Source of the DNA: Orientallactaga sibirica
Taxonomy: Eukaryota; Chordata; Mammalia; Rodentia; Dipodidae
Length of the DNA stretch: 64,000 bases
Reading direction: 5' to 3'
Assembly: GCA_036365145.1 (NCBI GenBank)
Contig: JAEOAD010000031.1
Span: 7,908,001 to 7,972,000, forward strand
In this document: positions 53,219 to 63,948 of the stretch, piece by piece
Layout: every line of letters begins with the position of its first letter
How positions within the stretch are numbered: position 1 is the first letter of the stretch
Made by a program: the position numbers and the translations under genes
Notes under the pieces: generated by a model
Database searches by the model: none
The model's input: only the letters and a program-made list of their open reading frames with translations
What the model was told of the DNA's origin: nothing

Positions 53219-54125
53219 TGGGTAAACCCTGAGCCCGACTCTACTCTATATGCCCGGCAGTGGGTAAACCCTGAGCCCGACTCTACTCTATACTCCCGGC
53301 AGTGGGTGAACCCTGCAGCCCGACTCTACTCCATACGCCCGGCAGTGGGTAAACCCTACTCATACGGCAGTGGGTAAACCCTGCAGCCCGACTCAGCCGG
53401 CAGTGGGTAAACCCTGCAGCCCGACTCTACACCATACTCCCGGCAGTGGGTAAACCCTGCAGCCCGACTCTACTCCATACGCCCGGCAGTGGGTAAACCC
53501 TGCAGCCCGACTCTACACCATACTCCCGGCAGTGGGTAAACCCTGCAGCCCGACTCTACTCCATACGCCCGGCAGTGGGTAAACCCTGCAGCCCGTCCAT
53601 ACGCCCGGCAGTGGGTAAAAACCCTGCAGTGGGTAAACCCTGCAGCCCGACTCTACTCCATACGCCCGGCAGTGGGTAAACCCTGCAGCCCGACTCTACT
53701 CCATACGCCCGGCAGTGGGTAAACCCTGCAGCCCGACTCTACTCCATACGCCCGGCAGTGGGTAAACCCTGCAGCCCGACTCTACACCATACGCCCGGCA
53801 GTGGGTAAACCCTGCAGCCCGACTCTCTACGCCCGGCAGTGGGTAAACCCTGCAGCCCGACCATCCACTCCCGGCAGTGGGTAAACCCTGCAGCCCGACT
53901 CTACTCCATACGCCCGGCAGTGGGTAAACCCTGCAGCCCGACTCTACTCCATACGCCCGGCAGTGGGTAAACCCTGCAGCCCGACTCTACTCCATACGCC
54001 TGGCAGTGGGTAAACCCTGCAGCCCGACTTTACACCATACACCCGGCAGTGGGTAAACCCTGCAGCCCAACTCTACTCCATATGCCCGGCAGTGGGTAAA
54101 CCCTGCAGCCTGACTCTACTCCACA
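53219..54125. repeat. 43-bp minisatellite, 23 units
   Basis: The unit reads TGGGTAAACCCTGCAGCCCG, then ACTCTACTCCATACGCCCGG, then CAG: 43 bp. I count 23 units: about 17 full-length and six shortened, with deletions near 53350, 53390, 53590, 53615, 53825 and 53860. Two unit types alternate in the first third (ACTCCATACGCCC and ACACCATACTCCC) and one type dominates the centre. The first two and last three units are the most diverged, as expected when the middle is homogenised by unequal exchange. The unit is GC-rich with one or two CpGs. Since 43 is not a multiple of 3, it is not a coding repeat. I know no named satellite with this unit. Confidence 0.97.
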
Positions 54126-54724
54126 CTTCAGCCACTTTTCCCCTTGTGCTTCCTCCCTGTCCCTACCCTAGCCCCATTAACGGATCCAGGCAAGGAAGGG
54201 TGCCTGGTTTAGGAGGAAGTCTTGGGATTCTGATCCAGCACTTTGGATTCCTTTTTGTTTTGTATGTTTTGCTCTACCAGATAATTATTTTTTAAATTTA
54301 GCATTCAAAATTATGGGTTTTATTTTGGCCTTTACATGCATATATGTCATCATATTGTTTTCTTATTCAGCCTCCTGCCACTGCCTGTCCCAGATATTAC
54401 CTATTTTAAATATTAATTTTGATTCCACGAAAGGCTGCACAGTAAAGGTTTTTGTGACCTGGCAAGAGAGGCTCATGAAAGGATCTCAGAAGTTGGGGGC
54501 ATTTGGGTATCATTCTGAAGGACAAGGACCTGAGGTGTGTCTGTCATTATTTTCTTCCAGTGCTATCTTTTTTTCTTTTTGGTCCCTTGACATTGAACTT
54601 CAGCCCTATCTCAGACCTTGGACAGCTTTCTGCTTCTGGATGGAGCTCAGCACCTCTCAGTTCCAAGCTGGGAATCCTTGTGTGGTCTGAACACTTGCTG
54701 AGTGCAGAATCTAGTAGGAGACAA
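54126..54724. other. Unique non-coding sequence
   Basis: A 125-codon plus frame (54313-54690) is open and Phe/Leu/Ser-rich, but it has no recognised domain and no splice or promoter context. Confidence 0.45.
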
Positions 54725-54810
54725 GAGGGCAAACAAAATAAATAGAATGCATCCATCTTTGTTGTCAAGGAATTTATGCTCTCGTGAGGGAAGCCAGGCA
54801 AATAATGCTG
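54725..54810 (+). mobile_element. Old repeat scrap (L2/MIR3 class guess)
   Basis: 'GCAAACAAAATAAATAGAAT', 'TTGTCAAGGAATTTATGCTC' and 'TCGTGAGGGAAGCCAGGCAA' with 'ATAATGCTGAGA' recall the phrase 'ctcaaggagcttacattctagtgggggagacagacaataaa' of an old mammal-wide repeat. Confidence 0.35.
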
Positions 54811-57800
54811 AGACTCACAGGTGACAGGATCACATTTGTACATCAGCAGCCACACAGAAATAATTCCCTAGTAATTGGAGGGTGAGGCTGGGATCACTGA
54901 GTGACTGCGTCTGGTTGGTGATGGGTGGTTGGATAAAATCTTAGCAGGGAGGGGAAGATATGCATAAATGAAGCCCAGGAAACAGACATTTTCACAAAGA
55001 TTCACTGAGAATCCAGTGGCTGGCAGGAATGGGGACATAGCTCCAAGGCAGAGGGAAAGTGCCAGATCTGGGTAGCAGCTGCTGTGTTTGGGTAATATGG
55101 TAAGTGCAGGGTGAGCGACAATAGTGAGATGGAGATTGGGAAGAGGTGGTCAAGGGAGTGGTGGGGCAGTTTCTCATGTCACATGCACATCACAGCCTCA
55201 GCTGCTCTAGTTATGCACAGGGTCACCATGAGAGTTAATATTCACTGTGCTTGACTGGATTGAGAACCACCTCAGAGACGGGTGAAACCCACTTGGATAT
55301 GACTGTGAGGATCTTTCTGGAGAGGAAGACCCACCTGGATGTAAGTGATACCATCCCATGGGCTGGGGGTCCAGATGGAACAAAGGGCGAGGAGAGCGGG
55401 CCACCTGCATTTATTCCTCTTTCTGTTTCTTGTCTGCCATGAAGAAGCTTCTTGGCCTCAGCTTCCTTCCTACCTATGACATTTTGCTCAAGCACTTGAG
55501 GCTAAGAAACCTGGACTGAACGCTCAGATTGCAAATCAAGATAACTCCTTCCTCCCTTAAGTTGTTTCTGTCAGGTGTTTTTGGCCCCAGAGATGAAAAA
55601 ACAACCATTCTCCTTGCCATGGTGGCCCAAGTCCTTGACTTCATGTCCTGCACAATCTCGAGATCACTCTTCTTTTTTGAAGGGACAAATAAGCACTTGT
55701 TTTTGTTCTTTGTGTTAAATCTCTTCCCAACACTATTTTCATTCATCTTTATGATGCCATGGAGATGACTCAGCTCATCAACAGCAGGCTGGAGAAGTCA
55801 AGTCCAGAGCAGACCCAACGCCAATGATTGTATCGTCATCATCCCAGACATCTTCCAAAAGTCCAGGGGAGAACTGCTGTGAGGATTCTTGGCAAGCTGA
55901 TCGCTCTGTTGATATGAACACACCTCCCTGAATGGTGTGACTTTTTAATTTTCTGTGATGGAAGGATGAGAGGATAGAGGGAGGAGTGGAGTGAGAGTCA
56001 CGAAAGCCATTTGTGTAGGTCCCTTTAGCAGTCCCTCTTCTCAGCTTCAGCCTGGATCTGAGCCTCTAGGAAGTATCTCAGCAGTGCAGTGGGGGCAGGG
56101 GCGGCCGCACAGGGAACAGGAAATGCTGCTTCTGCTTTTCAAACATCTGCAGCTCTTATCCTGGCCCTCTTCCTTCACTGCAGATCTCCCCACAGGCTCG
56201 AGGCTTCCTCACAGAAATTTTGGTTGGTACTAAAGTCATTTGTTTGCCATTGAGGAATCTTGGGCCTGCTAGGTCCATGTTCAACGTCATCTCTGGGACT
56301 GCAGAGCCTGGAACCGACTAGAACACAAAGGCTAGAATCTGAAGGGTCTGCTTAAAAGGCCATCATATATGCTTTTGAGTATAGGGTTCTCTCAAATGCA
56401 AAACCAAAAGTAATGAGTAGAAAGACTAGTCTTTCTAGAAAGAAATGACTACTAAGAAGGAGGGGCTGGTATAGGACTTGAATCTAAGATTGAGAAAGAT
56501 GTCAAAGAGTCTCTTGGATAGGTATGGTTGAGAGACAAAACTTCCATTGTCCCTCCACAGCCTGTGCCTATGACAGACATCACGAATCGATCACAGCTCG
56601 TGCTTCTCATTCCATCACAGACTCCCGAACACAACAGTCAGTGTTGGTGCTTGCCAGCCCACTAGTACTGAGCATATGTTGAACTCTCCTCATCCCTGAT
56701 GTACTGGTTAGGTTAGGAGGACTCAGTGGCCATAGTTTGGGAGAGTTCGGAGGTCAAGAGCAAGCTGTTCTGTGCATATTTGCTCTCGGGCATCAAGGGG
56801 ATGCAGGTTGTGAGAGCAAGAGCTACAGGACAGGGAGAGGTTACGCGTGAAGGGTAGAGATTCAGAACTGGAATGAATCTCTAATTAGGTAGTAATTGAA
56901 GTCATGTGAATAGAGAGATGCTTTCCAAAAGAGTGAATGTATGGGGAAAAGAACAGATGGTTTATTGCTGGAGGAAAAGAAAGTGATTACGATGCAGAAG
57001 CAAAGGAGAGAAAAGTTCACAAGAGAGACCTGCGTTTCCTTCACATGGTAAGGAAGGCCGTCAAGATAGCAACCCCTCTAAATGAAATCTTCTGGAACCT
57101 TCAGAAATTCCAAGGCTGGTTTTCTTATAGATAAATAAGGGCCAATTAACATTTCCCTTTAGGTCCCTAGTGCAAATCAATGTTTCTTTAAAGGACTTGG
57201 CTTCTGACCCGGCCTCCCTCTTGCAGCCCCTCAACATCCCGGTTCCACCCCTGGTCTAGCCCACAATTCCTCCTTCACCTACGACTTTCCTTCTCTGTGG
57301 CTTGTTCACATCCCATCCTCCTGCGCACATGCATGCGATCTTGTCTTTCTGATGGTTACCTTGACTAATCACTCTGACACTTTTAGGTTCTGGGATAATT
57401 ATTCTTGCAAAGTCAAGGTCTTCCCTTCCTCCCAGTGACCTGGAACTACCCTCTAACAATGAAAAGGCCCGGAGCTGTGGAGCTACTTCTCCATATTAAC
57501 TCTGAGACACAGTTGCAGGGAGCAAATCTACCCTGTTAATGGGGGAAAATATTGCCCTCGTAAGTCTTTATGCAAAGCACTTGAGCTTAATGCTCACTTA
57601 CCAGTTCGCCTTTATAACTTCCATATTGAGTGAATTAAGTCCTCTATGCAGGTAGTTATTCAAGAAGTGATAAGTGCTTTATAATTCAGTAAAGGGTGGC
57701 CTGGCCATTTCATATTTTCCTAAGGAAATTGACCACTTGAAGGGCAGCACTCCCAGAACCCCTGGGGCCAACTGACACGACCACATTGCTTTCTAGCCAG

Positions 57801-58094
57801 CTTCTCCTACCAGGACCAGACTGTCCTTCTTGCTCAGGCTCCCTTTTCTAGGGCCCACTGAGGAAGAAGGGTCAAAATAAATGTACCCCACCCTGCGTCA
57901 GGCTCCTTCCACTCCTTTTCTCTCCTAGTTCAAAGCTAAGACGTCTAGCAGGATCTAATATAATCAATATAGTTTGACTTTCATCTGCATGCAGGAGTCT
58001 TTCTCCCAGGGCTAGAAGGATCCCAGTCCCCTGACTCTAATGCCTTGGCACAGTTTGCCTCTTTATACCTTAGTCTGTTTAAAAAGCTGGAGAG
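54811..58094. other. Unique non-coding sequence, about 3.3 kb
   Basis: The longest stretch in the window without any repeat I recognise. Open frames are short and overlap on both strands. The absence of repeats over 3 kb is mildly notable and may mean conserved or regulatory sequence. Confidence 0.4.
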
Positions 58095-58285
58095 GGCTAG
58101 AGAGATGGCTTAGCGGTTAAGGCACTTGTCTGCAAAGCCTAAGGACACAGGTTCGATTCTCCAGGTCCCATGTAAGCCAGATGCACAAGGGGGCACACGC
58201 GTCTGGAGTTTGTTTGCAGTGGCTAGGGGTCCTGGCGCGCCCATTCTCACTCTGCCTCTCTCTCTTTCCCAAGCTCTGTCTCAAA

Positions 58286-58332
<47 letters not shown>

Positions 58333-58356
58333 ATATTAATAAAAAAAGGTAAAAAA
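58095..58356 (+). mobile_element. tRNA-derived SINE, young copy with (AAAT)n tail
   Basis: 'GGGCTAGAGAGATGGCTTAG', 'CGGTTAAGGCACTTGTCTGC', B box 'GGTTCGATTCTCC', 'CACAAGGGGGCACACGCGTC', 'TGGCGCGCCCATTCTCACTC' and an (AAAT)n tail of about 14 units. AAAAAGCTGGAGA stands before and after (about 58081 and 58356). Both pol III boxes are near intact; this is the best reference copy in the window. Confidence 0.97.
58180..58198 (+). promoter_or_regulatory. CTCF-type motif inside tRNA-SINE
   Basis: GATGCACAAGGGGGCACAC, with core GCACAAGGGGGCAC (11 of 14 to the CTCF core). Same position within the SINE as the motifs at 25082 and 59305. This copy is of the shorter subfamily, so the motif is not confined to the long one. 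Confidence 0.4.
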
Positions 58357-58624
58357 AAAAGCTGGAGAAAGTGTTGCTGTCCATGGAGATCTTGGTAGTC
58401 ATAGCTTTTTCATGACTTACTGCAAGGGGGCTCAGTGGTCTGAGGGAGGACAGTTAGTTATTTCTTAATTTGTTTATTTGAATTCTCTCTGAGGAACTGG
58501 GTTGTTGTAGGTCTGATAGTGAATGAGACAGGCAGCTTGCCCACCCTGGTGGACAGAGCTACAATACCCAAGAACACACGAGTGAGTTCGAGGTTGTGAT
58601 CACTGATACAAAGGAAATCCTCTT

Positions 58625-58800
58625 AGGTTAGCATTGCTTAGTCTTGGCGCTGTTGGCACTTGGGGTTGGAAGGTTCTGTTGTGGCACATGTTCTGTGCAT
58701 TGTAAGTCTCTAGTCACTAGATTCCAGTGGCACCTCCTGAAAAGCACCTCTCAGCATTGTCAAATGTCTTCAGAGACACAGCTTAGCCCTGGCTTGAGGA
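58625..58800 (+). mobile_element. Old non-autonomous DNA transposon relic
   Basis: 'TCTTGGCGCTGTTGGCACTT', 'GGGGTTGGAAGGTTCTGTTG', 'TGTTCTGTGCATTGTAAGTC', 'ACTAGATTCCAGTGGCACCT' and 'GCATTGTCAAATGTCTTCAG' follow a common hAT-type mammalian relic ('cggcactattgacatttgggg', 'tgcattgtaggatgtttagcagc', 'ccactagatgccagtagcac', 'attgccaaatgtcccc'). I do not give a subfamily name. Confidence 0.55.
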
Positions 58801-58859
58801 CTGTTCATCTAGAGGAAGGTACTAGAGAATGGCTGCAAGTTAGGTTGGTTAGGGAAAGC

Positions 58860-59010
58860 CTCTTTTTGCAGCAGTGACATTTTGGGGAGAATTTAGTGAT
58901 ATGTTGGCCAGAAGAAATAGCAATTGCAATAGTCCAGCTGCAGAGACAATGGTTGGTGCCTTTGAGAATAGGCAGAATACCACTGAGTTAGAAGGCAGAT
59001 GACCTTAGAG
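58860..59010. mobile_element. Ancient mammal-wide repeat scrap
   Basis: 'AATAGCAATTGCAATAGTCC', 'AGCTGCAGAGACAATGGTTG' and 'GGTGCCTTTGAGAATAGGCA' recall the 'gcaatagtccaggcaagagatgatggtggcct' phrase of the same old family as 13646-14025. Confidence 0.35.
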
Positions 59011-59187
59011 GGTGTTTCGCTTGTGCTGGGGATGGAGTGGTATGAGCTGCATCACCTAGCTCCTTCTTGACCATAGTGAAGTTTGAATGTTGTCAATTTA
59101 TCCCAAATGTAAGTGCAGGAAATAAAAACAAACACTGGACGTTTGCTTATTTATTTTGGTGGGAAGATATGTTTACATTTATCATGA

Positions 59188-59458
59188 GTTTTTTTTTTTT
59201 TTGGAGAGAGACAGAGAGAGAGACACAGAGAGAGGGAGAGGAAGACAGATAGAGAATGGGCACGCCAGCAGCCTCTCAGCTGCTGTGAACGAAATCCAGA
59301 TGCATGCGCCCCCCTGTGGTCAAGTGTGGCATTGCACCCTTGCGTCAATTTGCATCTGGCTAAACATGGGACCTGGAGATTGGAACCACTGGAGATTGGA
59401 ACCGGCATTCTTAGGCTTAGGAGGCAGACACCTTAACTGCTAAGCCGTCTCTCCAGCC
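59188..59458 (-). mobile_element. tRNA-derived SINE, long subfamily, reverse orientation
   Basis: T run, GA-rich stretch, 'GCCAGCAGCCTCTCAGCTGC', insert 'GGCATTGCACCCTTGCGTCA' and end 'TAAGCCGTCTCTCCAGCCC'. TTATCATGAGTTTT and TTATCATGAATTTT flank it. A 17-bp internal duplication ('ACTGGAGATTGGAACC') lies at about 59373-59402. Confidence 0.95.
59305..59323 (-). promoter_or_regulatory. CTCF-type motif inside tRNA-SINE
   Basis: The minus strand reads TTGACCACAGGGGGGCGCA, with core CCACAGGGGGGCGC (12 of 14 to the CTCF core). With the copy at 25082 this is the strongest SINE-borne match in the window. Confidence 0.5.
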
Positions 59459-59832
59459 CTTATCATGAATTTTAAAATGCTCACTCAGACTTATATGTGG
59501 AGGACATATTTTGTCAGGCTGAGTAAAAGTAGTGGTCTGTGTTTTGTAGGCAGTGGTCTTCGTGAGAGGTGACAGTGTCTGTTCTTGAGGTAGACTAAAT
59601 GATGGCTTAGATACTGGGACAAGAGGGAATGGTGGAGTTTGGTTTTTTGGTTGTTATTTATTGAGAATAAGAAGGCTCAGTGGGTGGAAAGCAAGCAAGG
59701 GCTGGTGTTGGATCTTCAGGCAAGAGCCTGAAGTTTAGGAAAAGAATCTGGCTAGACACACCCATTTGGGTGATAGAGGTATATGGGTGGGGCTCAGAGC
59801 AAAGAAACTTGGCCTTGGAGGAGAGAGGTAAA

Positions 59833-59924
59833 AACTCAGGAGGCAGAGGTAGGAGGAGAGTTTGAGGCCTTAATTCCAGGGCCTGGACCAGAGTGATGCA
59901 AAACCAAAAAAAAAAAAAAAAAAA
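59833..59924 (+). mobile_element. Internally deleted B1-like SINE
   Basis: 'ACTCAGGAGGCAGAGGTAGG', 'AGGAGAGTTTGAGGCC', 'TTAATTCCAGGGCCTGGACC', 'AGAGTGATGCAAAACC' and a long A tail. It lacks the B1 head and has lost about 30 bases of the middle compared with the copy at 45156. Confidence 0.8.
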
Positions 59925-60188
59925 GGAGCCTTGGGGTATGACCCAGAAGATTCCAACACTTAAGGAGCACAAAGCACAAAATACAGGTTCAACTAAGGAG
60001 ACTAAGAAGGAATATCTGGAGGCTAGACAGAAACCCAGTAGGGCATGCAGCCAGTGATGCCAGACAGAAGGGCACAGTTCAAGGAGGAGAGATTGGTTAA
60101 AATAGATAAAATGCCACCAGGAAACTGAGTAACTGGGATGCAGGAGAGTGTGTTGAATTTGTTAGTGTAGAGATCACTGCTGGCTTTT

Positions 60189-60338
60189 GTTCTTGTTTGT
60201 TTTTTGAGGTAGGATTTCGCTCTAGCCCAGGTTGACCTGGAATTCACTATGAAGTGTCAGGGTGACCTCGAAGTCACCGTGATCCTCTACCTCTGCCTCC
60301 CAAATGTTGGGATTAAAGGTGTGCACCACCACGCCCAA
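60189..60338 (-). mobile_element. B1-like SINE, reverse orientation, with target duplication
   Basis: 'TTTTTTGAGGTAGGATTTCG', 'CCAGGTTGACCTGGAATTCA', 'GATCCTCTACCTCTGCCTCC' and 'GGGATTAAAGGTGTGCACC' ending 'CCACGCCCAA'. CACTGCTGGCTTTT (60175-60188) and CACTGATGGCTTTT (60339-60352) flank it. Confidence 0.95.
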
Positions 60339-60369
60339 CACTGATGGCTTTTTTTTTTTTTTTTTAAAT

Positions 60370-61285
60370 TAATAGTGAAGTTTCAGTAGAGAATACAGAA
60401 GCAATTTGGGGAGAAGACTCAAAGGGAGGTGAGGGAAGTAGGCGCCATCAGTGTAGATAAATCTTTTAAAACCTTTGCCAGAAAAGAGGTAGGGACATGA
60501 GTTGGTAGCTGGAGAAGGATGTGGGATCAAGGAGATTTGGTTTTTCTATGGGCTACAATAATGCATATTTGCCTATTGATTAAAAAATATTGGAGAGCGA
60601 GAGCAAGAGGCGACACAGAGAAGGGAGAAAACGAATGAGTACTCGAGAGGGTGGTGGGTTGAAGGCAAGCAAGAAGGTCAACACGGGGAGCTAAGAGGTA
60701 ACTAAACATTTCACTTCCGTGGTAGGCCCCTGTGGGCTTCATTCGCTTACTCATCCATTCATTCTAATGCCTCTCTCTGAGCACTTGTTCAACATTACAC
60801 CTATAAGCTTCTAGTTATTGCCCTTGGGAAACTCATGGTTTGGTGACAGCCATGGTCAAAAAGTGAAGGAAGAATGAAAACGTGTGTTAAGATGTCTAAG
60901 GCTTGTCTTTCTTCTCCTTGTTTGGTGCAGTGTTCCTGACATTAGTCCTAAGCGTGAGACGTGGGCCTGAGAGCGAGCTGTGCACACCAGGCTCTTGCGG
61001 CTTGTGGGGTTACCTTCCTCCTGTTGCTGGCCCCGTGGTGATTCCGTGGGATGCTTGTCACACCTGAGACGTTCAGCACCATGCTTTGGGACACATCTGT
61101 TCTCAGTGATCATCAGAGTGCTGTGGGTCAGATAAAAGCTCCGGGCTGTTTAAAGGGACAAGAGTAAGGGCCACACAGATGCCCAGGATGGAGATCCTCT
61201 AGAAGGGAGGCAGGGCATCGGGATGCTGCCCAAGTGTGTATGTACTTCTGCTGGGGTAGCTGCCCTTCTTTGCTATTCTGGGAAT
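60370..61285. other. Unique non-coding sequence
   Basis: No gene or repeat recognised. Confidence 0.5.
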
Positions 61286-61289
61286 GATC

Positions 61290-61640
61290 AAGTAGTGGCT
61301 AAGACAAGATCCCCATTCTCATGCAGTTATGGTCCCGGTGTGGAGACCTTGACAACGAACGCGTAATCAAATAATCCAATAAGACAATTACAGATGGTTA
61401 TTAAGACTGTGAAGGACACAAACAGGGGCGTGTACCAGGGAGAAAGTGGAGGAGATGGGAGGGGGTTATGAACAACCAGAGAGTGAGGAGAGAAATCTTA
61501 CGTGAAAACCTGAAGGACTGAAAGGGCGAGTGTTTTGGGGACAAAGTCCCGGTTTCCTGTAGAGGGCCTGGAGCATGTGAGGAACCAAAGCCAGGCCAGT
61601 GTGGCTGGAGCCCATGAAATAAAGGACTACGTCTCGGGAG
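61290..61640 (+). mobile_element. Ancient mammal-wide repeat relic
   Basis: 'GATCCCCATTCTCATGCAGT', 'CCAATAAGACAATTACAGAT', 'GTGAAGGACACAAACAGGGG' and, further on, 'GGAACCAAAGCCAGGCCAGT' with 'GTGGCTGGAGCCCATGA' match the order of a long old repeat ('ctgccctcaaggagctca', 'cagacaattacaatac', 'gaggaacagcaaggaggccagtgtggctgga'). Same family as at 13646. Confidence 0.45.
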
Positions 61641-62487
61641 AGAACCATGCTGGCTGGCTTGTTGGTGTTGGGCCTTGTTCACTACAGTGTGAAGCACCGG
61701 GTTGTTGTGTCTGCTTTGACATGCAGGTTAATGAAAAGAGAAGGAAAATGGAGGGCTTGGTTCTCCAGGTTGGAGGTGATGGTTACCAGGCATGCTGGTA
61801 AGTGGGCAAGCTGAGGTCACTGTCCTGCACCAGCCCAGGTAGCATTAGCTTGAGAGAAGTAGGTAGATAGACTTGGGAGGGGAGAGCAGTGTGGCCACAG
61901 GCTGGTGTTAGGGGAGAACTTCCACAGAGACCTTGCTGATGTCACTCTGGGGAGTCAGGTCCTCTTTCTCAGTGGGATGATGGAGAGGCTGTGCCCTTGA
62001 TCTTTTCTGGTTAGGATAGAGCGTCTCAGCACCTGACAAGCACAGGTGTGTGTGTGTGTGTGCGCACAAGTAGCTCCTTCCTGGCATGAGCTTTGGAACT
62101 GATCAGGAAACAGGCACAGATGCTGTCTCTCCCATCTGTTGGCTACACGATCTGACTGTTCCTTTCTGCGTCTGGGGGCAGGGTCCCAGATGTGGGGCTG
62201 GTTTGCCATGGTCCCTGGCACACAGATGCTTGTAGACTGGTGTGCCAAGATGCTGGCATGCTGCAGTTGCCAGCCCAAGCCATCCCTGGCTCCCTAGGCT
62301 CACAGGTCTGTCTCTCCATGCCTGAATGCCATGGAACTGTTACTCCAGACAGTTTGTTTATAATGCTAAACATATCAGATAATTGAAAGCTAATGCTGCT
62401 GTCTGGATCACTAGACATGATACGCCCAGATAACAAATCAATTTCCTCATTGCCCTACAAGGCTTTGGAGTTAAATAAACGCATGCC

Positions 62488-62530
<43 letters not shown>

Positions 62531-63029
62531 GACACATTCATGCATGTGGGTTCCAATGCTGACACGTTAAGAAATGAATTTCCAGCTAATCTTTCCAGCA
62601 CCCTATTTATGCTTTAGTTGAGGCCTTCCTCTGAGCCCTAAGTTTATCAGGGAACAATCTGGAGAGAGTGGACACCTGTATGCAGCCTTGTTGTCTGAAG
62701 CTCTTGAGTTCTATGTTGCGGGAGTAAGGTACTCATATATAGAACAAATGACTGGGAACAGCAGCTTCAACTGCCTGTTGCTAGGGGACATGCCAAGAAC
62801 AGATGGTGGTGTTCACTTAGGTACTGCTGAGTAAATGGGACTTGTGACTTCACCTCCACGAAGACTTGACTTATCTGGTAACCTGAATTATACCCAGAAA
62901 GGAGGTGAGAAACAAATCGTAGGAAGGGTAAATACCTACTTGTGTGGGTATGTAAGAATTATTTTGTACTCTAAGCTTCTTATCCAAATCCCATTTACTC
63001 TTACTTACCGTGCAATTTCAATGATAGCA
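61641..63029. other. Unique sequence with two TG microsatellites
   Basis: TG runs lie at 62047-62065 and 62490-62528 (about 20 units). Otherwise no gene or repeat is recognised. Confidence 0.55.
62490..62528. repeat. TG dinucleotide microsatellite
   Basis: About 20 uninterrupted TG units. Confidence 0.95.
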
Positions 63030-63190
63030 ATGGAACCAGCTGTTTGTTACTCCACTGCAGTGTATGTGCTCGGAATGAGGGACAGAGGCATTGCTCTTCT
63101 GACTCTTCCACTCCAGCTTTCAGTGAGGAGATGGAGGACTGCACAGGCTCGAGGGACTGGCCCAAGGACATCCAGGTCTCAACTCTAGGA
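63030..63190 (+). mobile_element. MIR relic
   Basis: 'TACTCCACTGCAGTGTATGT', 'GCTCGGAATGAGGGACAGAG', 'AGTGAGGAGATGGAGGACTG', 'GGACTGGCCCAAGGACATCC' and 'AGGTCTCAACTCTAGGATGG' fit the MIR core and 3' part ('gaggaaactgaggc', 'cttgcccaaggtcac'). Confidence 0.45.
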
Positions 63191-63948
63191 TGGTGGCATC
63201 TTCAGGCCAACCCACCTTCAGCCACCAGCTTTTAGTCGGTGGGCTCCGAGAGGCCTCGGAGGAGACTGGCTGGCCGCAGAACGCTCATTGGAAGGAAGGA
63301 GGGACCCCAGGGGCAGCTGCTCCAAAGGGGATCCATAGCCTGATATCAAGGGAGCCAGAAAGTTGCTCAAATTGGATGTAAAAAGACATTTGAGTCAGAA
63401 ATCACACGACAGTAGGGCGATTTGGGCCAAGGGAACAAGTTCTATAGTTTTCATAGGTGTCAGCCCAGCAGACTAGTGAGGTTGGTCTTGGTGACCCAAG
63501 GCCATCAAACAACTGTTAATCGTGCTCTGTCCACTGTGCTTATGAAGGCAAGGGAGTGTGTCACACATTTTAGTGGCGGGGGGCAGGGCGGGCATCCAGC
63601 AAGGAAGTTGAAATGCAAAGGTTTTGCATTTGAATTTAGTTGTCTGGAAAATCTGGTTATGAAGAACGGCTCATTACTAGCCGTGTGGAGTCACAGCAAA
63701 AGGAACAGCAATGGGATGGGAAGGAAGGAGAAGGAAAAGGTTGGAAGAATGCCTGCAGGAAGAAAGTTCCCAAGACCCACCAACCAAGCTCCTACCTTGC
63801 CAAGTACCCACATGACCAGGGAAGCTCTACAAAGTGAAAGGCATCCTGCCTCCCTTGTGGGCTTCTTTACACCTTAGTTTCCTGTAGGTGACAGCTGAGT
63901 TCTAGAGCTTTCTGGATAGAGGATTGATAAATTAATACCTGCATGATA
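63191..63948. other. Unique non-coding sequence
   Basis: A 151-codon plus frame (63422-63877) is open but contains no domain I recognise. No promoter or splice context is seen. Confidence 0.45.

Noticed and set aside
53219..54125. Possible CRISPR array (regular repeats with spacers)
   Set aside because: There are no spacers: the whole 43-bp unit repeats head to tail. The DNA is mammalian.
58095..58170. Functional tRNA gene
   Set aside because: The A and B boxes are good, but the region continues into the SINE body and A-rich tail with a target duplication, and no cloverleaf with a proper acceptor stem can be drawn from it.
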